A stretch of 64,000 nucleotides of DNA from Ipomoea triloba (taxonomy: Eukaryota > Streptophyta > Magnoliopsida > Solanales > Convolvulaceae): positions 14,279,226 through 14,343,225 of the forward strand of contig NC_044923.1 in assembly GCF_003576645.1 (NCBI RefSeq), written 5' to 3'. The notes below the pieces were generated by a model. That model made no database searches. It had not been told where the DNA came from and saw only the letters and a list, made by a program, of their open reading frames with translations. Both the position numbers and the translations under genes were made by a program. Each line of letters opens with the position of its first letter. Position 1 is the first letter of the stretch. Positions 55,019 to 64,000 of this stretch are shown one piece after another.

Positions 55019-57787
55019 ATACTTGTAATATATATATATGTACGTATGATATATATGGAGTATATATATATATATATTAATCTTTGTAGTACGTATAGTA
55101 TGTACTGATAGTACATAGAATATATATGTACGCATGTACATTAGTAGTATATATACATATATATTATTGTTATATATTTATTATTATTTTAAAGATATTA
55201 ATCAATAATTGTTGGATAAGTGGTTATGATTTGGGAGGTTACAACCATCCATTTAATCCTATAATTATGGCTATTATTTCTTCATAATCACCTTTTATTT
55301 AGATTGTTGTTATGGTCTTTTTCTCCATTCCTCTTCCTTCCCTTGGCCGATTATTTCTTCAAGAAAGAAAAAAAAAAATTGTTGTCTTCTTCTTCTCTAC
55401 ACTGCCGTTCTCTCCCATAAAAAAAAAAAATCCTTATTTCTTCTCATGTTCTTTCAAGAGTGGATTATAATTCTCTCAGCCTAGTAAGTTTTATCCTATT
55501 TTATTTATTGGGTAGAAAGAGAAATAAGTTTCATGATCTTATGAGCTTATTTGTTTTCTTATGTTTATTGATTTGATGATGGGTGATAGAGGAGGAGACA
55601 TTGAACCTTTGAAGGTTTAAGAGAAATATTGGAAGAACTAAGCCTATCAAGTAAGTGGATTTTTGTTCTCTTTGCTTGCCCTTAAACTTTAGGGATTATT
55701 TTAAATGATAGATTATATTTTAATGGATGAATATGTATTGTTCTTGTGAGAAATTCCTAATTGATTTGAATACATTAGTATGTATTTGAAGCATGAATTT
55801 GATGTGCACCTTATTTGTGAAATTGATTCTTGAAAAGTGTTGTTTTATCTATGAATCTTGATCCAAGAAATTTATGTTATAGCTATGTTAATTGTTACTA
55901 TTAAATTTGTTTATTTATTTTATTTTACTTTATATACGATGTACTTACGTAGGTTTCAAAAAAAAAAAAGAGAAATAATATTATTATTGTTTTTATGTAG
56001 TACGTACGTATATATTATTATGCATTAAAATATAACATTATATATATGTATGTATTTCTAGCTACGTATTTATATACTTGTAATTTCCGTACTTAATTAT
56101 AAAGTATATGTGTATAAATATTTATATGGCTTACCGTATTTATCTAAAAACATATGATTATTTGTATTTTAATTAAAATTTGAATAGATATAAGTGATGG
56201 GTAAACAAATGTTAGCTTACAGATTTGAGTTAGGTGAATGTATGAATGTGTATTTGGACTTACGTACGGTTATTATAAAGAAAAAAAATATTTTGTTTAA
56301 ATGTAATATGTCGTACATGCATTTACGTATTAATATATATTCATGTGGTATATTTCTCTATTTAAGTTGTGCATGTATAAAGATATCTCTTGTGTATGAG
56401 TTTCCCAGGAAAGAAATTTAATGGGAAGAAATTAACATGTTATTTTAAAGATAACCTTTTGGGGTGTATTTCCCTACTTGTGTTGTGGGATTCCCTTTAT
56501 AAAAAAAAAAAAAATTAGTGTCAAATTTGTACAATTTGACTACAATGTGAATTTTGTTCTATTTAGTTGAGAAATGAATTTTTCAAAGGAAATTTTCAAA
56601 ATAAGAAATTGTATATTGGTATACCCTTTTTGTGGGATTGATTTAATGTCCAAGTATGATTTATTTACAAAAATTGTTATGATGCCTATGAGCAAATTTT
56701 GTGTCAAGTGAAATAATTTCAAACTATGGAAGTATGTTGATAAATTGATTTATTTGATATTGTGGAGTATTCAGTTGTATGCTGGATACTAGGGCTATGC
56801 CATGTTGAGGAGTGGTTAGGGTAATCCTACCACTAGGGTTCATACCCTGTTTTGTGGAGTATCCGGTAGGAACAATCCCCGGATACTAGGGCATTTATTG
56901 TCCTGTTAATTTGAGGAGTGGTTAGGTTTTTTGCCTACCACTAGGGTCTTTGTACCCTGTTTTGAGGAGTATTCGGTAAGGAAAAATCCCCGAATACCAG
57001 GACTAGTATCTTCCCGGTGATGCTTGGAATCCTCACTCAGGGGTGTGCACACTTAAAGTTAGAGTCATGTTTCCATTGACATGGGAATTTTGCGGAGTGT
57101 TCAGCGTGGAGCTGTTCACTAGGGCCTAAGTATAAAGGACCCTGTCCCATTGTGTATGTGATGTGCTTCCATATGTATTTTGTGGTGTGCAAGTATGGCA
57201 CAAGATAAAGTTTTTAAGGAAATCTTATAAGTGATGATATTATGAAAATTTCCATGTGCTTTTTGATATGAATATTATAAATTGTTTTTCTGAATAAAAA
57301 ATGCAGTGCATCTGAGTTTTTGAAAGAAGGGGTAAAGTAAAGTAAATTCTTATTTTTTAAAATTATTTTCCTTAGGGTCAGGCAGTCTCTTACTTAGCAA
57401 GTGTTGCTAACCCCTCTCTTACTTAGCAAGTGTTGCTAACCCCTTACTTTCTTGTTGTGTTTTGAAATCCCTATTTGAGTAGCAGGTGATGTTTGACATG
57501 GTTTGCTGTGAGAGCGCGGTAGACCGAGATTCTAAGGACTATTAAGGCTTAAGAAGAAATTGATGTAATAGTAGATTATTACTTTATTTTGGACTATGGA
57601 TTTATTTTTTATTTTTGTTTAAGGTTAGCCTTGCATCTAATCAAGTAAGGATTAGGTGTGGCAGTAACATCCCTATTCAATTTAGTTTTGTAAAGCTTCC
57701 GCAATGATCTTAGTGAATTATTAAGAAAGAAAAAAAAATTAAGCAAAATTTGATCTTAATTTGGTGTTGAAAAATGGGGGTGTTACA
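54717..57787 (+). mobile_element. Solo LTR of a Tekay/Del-like chromovirus (3.07 kb), TSD CACTT
   Basis: It opens TGTGACACCCGAG and closes GGGGGTGTTACA, flanked by a perfect 5-bp duplication CACTT (54712-54716 and 57788-57792). No internal domain is present, so recombination between two LTRs has removed the element body. It has a (TA)n tract at about 54966-55014, a 29-bp duplication at about 57386-57443 (tctcttacttagcaagtgttg) and repeated gtatccggta/attcggtaag blocks at 56760-57000. A shared gtgtgcacacttaaag stretch links it to the LTR at 2616-6080. I see no gene in it. Confidence 0.92.
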
Positions 57788-58112
57788 CACTTCAAAGGAA
57801 AATTGAACAGGGCTCAATTCTTTAGAAACTCTTGCAGAACCAGGAATGGTGACCCACAGCCAAAATGGGCACAGTCATGAGAACAGAGCATGGTTGGGAG
57901 GTTCCTGTATGAGATATGTCATCTTCTACACAAATGGCAGTCGGTTCAAAGACATCGCGTTCTACTCTACAACCAGTAGAGTAAATGTATATTCACGAGG
58001 GAAGGTTCAAAGGGTAACACCTACCTATCATATGCAGGGATCAATCGTTGAACACAATTGTTTCCGATTTCAAAAACAGCCCCGAAAATCAATTTTCATT
58101 CATGTGGGGGAT
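57788..58112 (+). other. Tork-like pol-3' spacer and polypurine tract
   Basis: Non-coding DNA (a 93-codon frame at 57846-58127 runs through it without any known motif) ends in catgtgggggat, the polypurine tract, directly before the LTR at 58113. It continues the spacer interrupted by the solo LTR. Confidence 0.65.
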
Positions 58113-58505
58113 TGTTGGAAAAAATAGCATAAAATAGCATTTTTAGTGGCTATTTTGTGGTACAAATATATGTGGGCTCCACTTTTGATTTGGGTCAGGT
58201 CAAAGTGGATTCGGGTTCTTCGTAGTTAGACGAAGAGATTGATTGTTGGAAAAAATAGCATAAAATTGCATTTTTAGTGGCTATTTTGTGATACAAATAT
58301 ATGTGGGCTCCACTTCTGATTTGGGTCAGGTCAAAGTGGATTCGAGTTCTTCGTAGTTAGACGAAGAGATTGATATATGGTACGCACAAAACGGATAATG
58401 GATGAATGAAAAATTGGTGGGAAAGCTTTTGTCCCATGTTGGTTTGGGAAGTGGATTTGCACCACTATTTATACAAGAACCTTACTATGGCTTAGTGAAT
58501 TGTAT
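58113..58505 (+). mobile_element. Truncated 3' LTR of the Tork-like element with a 131-bp head duplication
   Basis: TGTTGGAAAAAATAGCATAA begins at 58113 and again at 58244. The first unit stops after gacgaagagattgat; the second continues and matches the solo LTR at 40459 until gaattgtata (about 58505). The R/U5 side is missing. The two units differ at several bases. Confidence 0.78.
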
Positions 58506-60060
58506 ACCATTCTAATGACAAGTATTTCAACTTAGGTTTCAAAGTTGAAACTACAAAGAAAATAATGGTATAGGTCAAAACTGTAATGCATAGAGTTAAC
58601 TGCTAGATGAGGTTTGTGATTTTCAGTTTGTGACTGTATTATGCCAAACTTTTTCGTAGAATATCTTCATAAAGTATTAATGCTAAAGTGCTGCTATAAA
58701 ATTGATATCTATTGAATGACTTGAAATATATGATTATCATATCATAATGAGCATGCAGTCCCTTGTCTTAAATGTTAATATTAGTTTTATATTTTATTGT
58801 GAATGTAATTAATTGAATGAACCCAATTGTGGAACCAAAGCTGAACTGTTAGTTTGTCCTCCCTAGATGCAAATAATGAATGTGCTATAATAGATCATTA
58901 GGTACTATTTTCCATTTAGTCAAATGATTACATTTTGAAACTTGTCTTCTTATTTTATTTGTAGACGGACACGTATTTCAAGAAGTTAAAGTTAGATTTT
59001 GAAAATTAGAGTTCTGAAATATATAAAGCTCTATTATCGTTTTATTGACGTTAGCTAAAACTTGGAATACTTTGGAGAACTGATTCATACAAGTGTCCAT
59101 ATGTTGTTGCATTCTCTATATTAATACAACTATAGGTAGGAAGACTAGTAAACTTTTGAAAGAACATTAAGAAAATTAAACTTGATCTTCAGGTTCAGCA
59201 GATTTGTGTATTTTACTATTCTCGGTGTTTTATCCTAATATCTATCTGTTATGTTTAGTAATTTGTATTTGATGTAATTTTATAGTTACTGTTCTTTCAT
59301 TGAAGAAGTGATGATTTAGTTTAGATTATCTTTCTATTGGAGTTGCTAATATTTATTTTCTAGGGCCATAGATAGTTTTCTTGGACAATGGTAGTATCTG
59401 ATTCTCTTATGTTTTCTTGACACTGTGTTTTTCTGATTGAATAGTGTGAGCCTGTGAGGACAACTTCCTATATTTTACTTCATTCAATCTTTTCTTCAAA
59501 TTAGAGCTGACAATTCAAAATTAAATGAAGTATGGAAATGGATCAAATTCTGTCGAAACTTGTGTAATATTTCTGAGTTAGTGGCAATTTATGATTCTCT
59601 TCTATTTTCTTGATTATATACCTTCTTTGTTTTTACTACTATACAAGTATACATGGGTTGTTGCTCAATAGCGTCAACATGTGTAGGTAGCTTCCCATAT
59701 TTTTATTTCATACAATTTTTTTTGGGAAATTGCATCTTTGGTCCCTAAGTTATACCTAAGTTCCGACTCAGTTCTTGAGTTATGAACGAAGTGGTGCATT
59801 TGGTCCCCAACTATTAAAACTGATGGAAAAATTTTAAAAAAAAATATTTAAAATTTGAGGGGTAAAGTAGGAAATTCACATTTTATTCTCCTCCTTAAAT
59901 CAAAACCAGTTTTACAACATTATTTTTCACTTCTAATCCTCTTATTTTAAGATTCTTGATACATATGATTTTATACTATTATTAGCCCCATAATTTAGTT
60001 GGTTTTGTTGCTTATTTCATTTATCTTGATGAATTTGAGACTCGTTTGTGCATTACATTT
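58506..60060. other. AT-rich interval without recognisable genes
   Basis: I find no coding sequence, RNA gene or clear element boundary. Near 59730-59830 a stretch (gcatctttggtccctaag, ctcagttcttgagttatgaacg) has the look of a MULE/MITE terminus common in plants, but I see no partner. Confidence 0.5.
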
Positions 60061-60930
60061 GCTTAATCTTAGTTTATTCACGAACGAGAAGCAAAGGAAG
60101 GATTTTTGATCATCTTAGACAAGTTTTCGAAGCATAGGAATTTACCCAAGGTCGGAAAGGAGCAACGGAGCACGAAAGAAGTCAGAAGACAACTAGAAGA
60201 GGCACCTCACGGCCGTGAGGCTGCCCATGAGGCACCACACGGACAGTAGAGGGCCACTACACCTCACAGCCCCGATTCCGACCGTGAGGGTGCCCGTGAC
60301 CCTGCTGCTGTCCAGTATTTATTGATGCGTTCAGCTGTCTTTTTGGGTATTCTGAGCCCTAGTTTAGTTTAGTATAATTTTCCTTCTCTTTAGAGTTTTC
60401 CATAGCATAGATTAGCACCGTTTTACATACTTGAATACGTTTTGCAATCTTGGAACCGTGGTTTGTATTGGATTTACTCTTCGAGATTGTTAGTAAAGTT
60501 CTTCCTTTCAATTCTCTAATTTCTCATATTTATCGTTATGATTTCAATAGTTAATTCTAGCCTTGCTTTGTTTGCTTTAATAATGAGTGAGTAGTTCGTT
60601 TATGGGTTTAGATTAGGGATCTATTGCTAGTCTTGATGTTCAATTTGTGATTATTGCATAAAGGGATTGAATTATTTACCTAGGGTTTATGTTGAATTGG
60701 GGATTAATTTCTACTTGTTATTAATTGGTGGACACAATTGATTACTAGTTTAGGAGAGGGATTCATTACAACGAAAGTTAGGTGGAGACCTCGAGCCTTA
60801 CCAATCTCAACCTAATTTTTCCTACTATGAGAATAGGGGTAATATGGGGGCTTACAATGCTTAGGTGCTTAAGACTATGATTGATGCATCACGAAAGCGG
60901 GGCAATCCTAGCCCAATTCTATTTATTGAT
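60061..60930. repeat. Unclassified repeat with CCTCACGGCCGTGAGG palindrome
   Basis: A perfect 16-bp palindrome lies at 60205-60220, and related blocks (cctcacagcc, accgtgagggtgcccgtgac) lie to 60305. The rest is non-coding. The style matches repetitive plant DNA near LTR elements, but I cannot assign a family. Confidence 0.4.
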
Positions 60931-61940
60931 TACGAAAGTAGCTGAATCGAATTCTTGTGTGCATTGCCCATAAATCCTTAGGTTAATCGTGTGTGCGTTG
61001 CACATCAAGATTGCAATACCCCTAATGATACGAATCTTCGTAAGGAGGATCCGTAACAAGGAATTATTGCCCAAGATGTTCTCAAATTCAATAGATAAGG
61101 AGTTACCTTTGGTGCACACAAGATCACCCTTGAGCCCCGATTCCACGAAGGACCAAGAAACAACCCTTAGCACGCCTCAAGTTCCTCAAGAACGCAATCT
61201 TCAAACAACTAGAGTGGGTTCTCTAGTAGTTCCCTTGATTCTATGAATTGATAGAACCACAATTCCTAAAATCTAAGGTTGGTAGAATGCGGGTTTGATT
61301 CGATAGGGCCACGAATCAAGAACACTATTCGATAGGACCACGAATAGAAGAAAGAATTCTTACACAAATGTAAAGAAGACTTAGGAAGTTTTGATTAATT
61401 CTGAAAAATGCTTCATCATCAAAGGAAATACACACCCTATTTATACACATGCTAGGGGACTCCAAATGTCATCAATAGTAAAAGTACATCAAGGAGATCA
61501 AAAGACATCAATAGTAAAAATACATCACTATCAAGGAGATTAAATGTCATAATTTGTCTAGGAAAGACCAATAGTCTTCCTAATATGCCAAAGCATGTCC
61601 ATGTGCCTCAAAATCTGATTTTGGTGAATTATTTCAACCTCTTTTGTACCCTCCCAAGCAAAGCCACGAATTTGGACATCTTAGATGGTATTTATGGGCT
61701 CTTCAAAATCAGCTCTTATGCATGAAAAATGTTCTAAGTATCCACCATCATCACTTGGACTCTTTATTTGGCATGCTTGGACTTCGAATGGATCATGTAT
61801 GGGCTAGTTTGCATCATCCTCCCTTTCTTGAAAATGATTCGTCCTTGAATCACACTTTCCCCTGTCAAATGGAATTTTTATTGGACTTGCTTGTTTCCTC
61901 CATGTGGATGGGTTCCTATCACCTAATCTGACACATTTCT
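60930..61940 (-). mobile_element. LTR-like fragment, minus strand, with a trace of gypsy pol end
   Basis: On the minus strand, about 61860-61810 reads gattcaaggacgaatc then aagaaagggaggatgatg, like the end of Ty3/gypsy pol (FKDESF) followed by a purine-rich tract. Downstream (toward 60930) are a TATA-like GTATAAATAGGG (about 61434-61445) and repeats of cgtggccctatcgaat, the layout of U3-R-U5. No exact LTR borders or partner are visible. The plus-strand frames here (61644-61931, 60989-61246) show no known domain. Confidence 0.4.
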
Positions 61941-62529
61941 TTATCATCCAATTTATTCATTAGTCAGTTTATTTCCTTTAATTTCCGTATTCAGTTATCA
62001 TTCACTAGGATTCTATTTTATTCAATTGCTCTAGTGCCTAGAATTTCTTAATTCACACAATTACATGCCATAGCCCCAATCCTCAGCGGAATAACATTTT
62101 ACACCCTCATATTTACACTCACAATTATACACATCAATTCTTCAATTCTAAAAGCATTTCAATAATTTTAGTATGACTTGTTAAGAACCTAACTCTCATA
62201 TAAAAAAATTTAAGACTTAGCACAAACAAAGAAACACTTGATCATTGTGTTTAGGCGTCTGAAACACACTATCCTAACAATTTTTTATTTTCTGTATTAA
62301 GCAACAAAGGTAATCAAACCGGAACTTTTGAGATACAAAATGATGTCAAATTTGCAGTAGTTTAGTCAATAATCGTTTTTAGAAGTTACAAAAGTTTTTA
62401 AAATTTTAATAACTGAGTCTTAGGTTCCTCATTCATTACTGTGATTTTTAAGAAGACAGATGAGGTGATGGATATATATATATACATACATATATGTACA
62501 TACATATATATATACATACATATATGTAC

Positions 62530-62580
<51 letters not shown>
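61941..62580. other. Intergenic, ending in a (TATA/CATA)n and (GA)n tract
   Basis: No gene is seen. A microsatellite of tatatacatacatatatgtaca type fills 62471-62570 and ends in gagagagaga against the MULE border. Confidence 0.6.
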
Positions 62581-62581
<1 letters not shown>

Positions 62582-63796
62582 TTAATACCCAAAATTGTCC
62601 TCGACTATAGTGGTTTTTCTCAATTTTGTCCTAAACGACTTTGGTCTCATAAAGTGGTCCCAGACTTTAATGTTATCACTCAAATTTGTCCTCCGTTTGT
62701 GAAGCTGTCAAACTAGTATTAAGTTCATGGGCAATTTTGTCAATTCATGTTAAAGTCTTTCTCCTTCGTCTATGTACACCAGTCTTCCATATGAAGGCCC
62801 TTATTTATGCTTTGAACTGGGGAAACAACGAGGATGAATGAGGAACTTGGAGAAACAACCCTAACAAAGGAACCAACTAGGATGAGGCAACGAGAAAATC
62901 CTTTGAAACAAGCGAACAAATGGGTTCTTCGTCTTCAAGTGGATTGAGGCAACAATGGCAATTTGTCAGCTTCTGGGTAATTTTCCTGCCTCAAATTCAG
63001 TGTAATTCTTAGCCGCTTTTCTGTTCTGATCTACTTTCTCTCTCTCCCCTCCTATCTCTCTCTAGATAGATTGATAGAGGTGATTTTGAGAACTCTGAGA
63101 TTTGGATTTCTTTATGCATTTGTAAAGGTAATTTTGGGTCTTTTGGTCATTGAAATTTGTTGTGGTTGCAGTAAAGTTTGTTTCTTTTTCATTTGCAATG
63201 TGTTTCTGCAAATGCCTAAATCATGAAACTGTGTGTGTTTCTGCAAATGCCATGAATGGAATTGACAGGGATAATGGGGAGGAAAGGGAGCTGGTTTTAT
63301 ACCTTGAAAAGAACTTTGAGTTCTGAGAACAAGAAGAAAGATGTTTGCAGGGGATTCCAGTTTCTTTGATTTCTTTAATAATATAATGTTTCTGAATCTT
63401 TTAATGAAGTTTTGAGTTTATGTTGCTAGGCTGCACATAAATCTAAATGGTTTGGGAAGGAGATCGAAGACTGCAGATTTGGGGTGTTCAAGAGCAGAAG
63501 CTATGGCAGCAATGCCCCCAATTGAGCATGAGAAATTGATGGAAGAGATTGCTGCTATCAGAATACAGACCGCCTTTCGCGGTTACTTGGAAGACCAGGT
63601 GGACACAGATGAAGGAGAAGACTTCAACATGAATTGACAAAATTACCCCTGAACTTAACACCAATTTGACAGCTTTACTAACGGAGGACAAATTTAAGTG
63701 ATAACACTAAAGTCTGAGACTATTTTATGAGACCAAAGTCGTTTAGGACAAAATTAAGAAAAACCACTATAGTCGAGGATAATTTTGGGTATTAAC
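62581..63796. mobile_element. MULE-type (Pack-MULE-like) element with about 212-bp inverted ends
   Basis: 62581-62792 and 63586-63796 are inverted copies, opening GTTAATACCCAAAATT, with scattered mismatches. Such long terminal inverted repeats are typical of Mutator-like elements. Microsatellites on both sides ((GA)n left, (TA)n right) hide any 9-bp target duplication. No transposase is present. The 790-bp interior holds IQD-like gene fragments with intron-like DNA and a tgtgtttctgcaaatgcc direct repeat (about 63199 and 63234). Confidence 0.82.
63274..63586 (+). pseudogene. Captured IQD (IQ67-domain) gene fragment
   Basis: ATG at 63274 opens MGRKGSWFYTLKRTLSSENK, the typical N-terminus of plant IQD proteins, which bind calmodulin through IQ motifs. 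A short intron-like stretch (63343-63429, ending gttgctag) leads to KSKWFGKEIEDCRF and then TGA. In another frame, EEIAAIRIQTAFRGYL is the IQ67 calmodulin-binding motif; it is cut at its end by the inverted terminus at 63586. The two parts are in different frames, and the middle of the gene between them is missing. It is a transduplicated fragment and cannot make an IQD protein. Confidence 0.8.
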
Positions 63797-64000
63797 TATA
63801 TATATATATATATATATAATTTTCATATATTGTCAAGATATACGATTCTTGATTAAGTTACTGCAGAGCTTACAAAAGAATTTTACTTAGTAAAAATCTC
63901 AAGTTACTTCCTCGGTGAATTTGTCATTAAAAATAACCTGAGAAATTTGACATCTCCTTATATTTCAAAAGTTATGGTTTGATTATCTTATTAAGGGAAA
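63797..64000. other. AT-rich end of window
   Basis: A (TA)n run at 63797-63818 is followed by non-coding AT-rich DNA. I see nothing else. Confidence 0.6.

Larger units (their letters stand above)
44980..58505 (+). mobile_element. Tork-like Ty1/copia element, rearranged and carrying two insertions
   Basis: The parts are: the first 10 bases of an LTR (44980-44989, TGTTGGAAAA), an inverted block with LTR U5 and gag (44990-45685), plus-strand pol (45762-48850), the pol-3' spacer (48851-49017, 52754-52860 and 57788-58100), a polypurine tract (catgtgggggat, 58101-58112) and a truncated 3' LTR (58113-58505). The spacer is interrupted by an Ale-like element and by a Tekay/Del-like solo LTR. Removing both joins cgattgtcatctgac and gggtcacttcaaagg without a break. 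No target duplication can be recognised. Confidence 0.75.

Overview
This window is nuclear DNA of a flowering plant, most likely a eudicot; the species cannot be read from it. The evidence is a spliced plant ankyrin-repeat gene, plant-type LTR retrotransposon lineages (Tekay/Del, Tat, Sirevirus-, Tork- and Ale-like), CACTA, MULE, hAT, Stowaway and Helitron DNA elements, AT-rich intergenic DNA and (TA)n tracts. Only one gene looks intact and host-encoded: the two-exon ankyrin-repeat gene at 33988-37480. Almost everything else is transposon, mostly nested and decayed.

Left block (1-31889). A Tat-lineage Ty3/gypsy element lies on the minus strand. Its 5' LTR is at 29584-30503, the tRNA-Asp-type primer site at 29565-29582, gag in two pieces (29044-29524 and 23923-25097), pol at 19978-23853, a 70-bp tandem array at 19021-19885, and a spliced antisense ORF on the plus strand (6081-7843 and 18642-18831). 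Three elements have landed in it: a Tekay/Del chromovirus (1-6080; its left part is outside the window), a Sirevirus-like copia element (7844-18636, target duplication AATTC), and a CACTA element (25098-29043, target duplication CCT) that carries exons resembling the BTAF1/MOT1 gene. The Tat element itself sits against a LINE (30504-31889).

Middle (31890-44100). An AT-rich stretch leads to the ankyrin gene, which has SINE-like repeats in its intron. A Stowaway MITE follows, then a nest: a GC-ended element holding a Helitron (39052-42327) with a broken Pif1-like helicase C-terminus, which itself holds a solo LTR and a second Helitron (41451-42269). Next is a MITE-like element split by a 740-bp hAT-type element with an 8-bp target duplication.

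Right block (44122-64000). A rearranged Tork-like copia element (44980 to about 58505) contains an Ale-like copia element with very short LTRs (49018-52753, TSD CGATT) and a 3.07-kb Tekay/Del-like solo LTR (54717-57787, TSD CACTT). After poorly recognised repeats, a 1.2-kb MULE-like element carries pieces of an IQD (IQ67-domain) gene.

Two observations concern the assembly. A single N at 52917 separates two contig ends that overlap by about 1.86 kb, so 52918-54772 is probably a false duplication. Exact 42-bp tandem duplications recur in three unrelated elements, each built from a different sliding window, and one of them is absent from the second copy of the same locus. That pattern fits a fixed-length assembly artefact better than biology.
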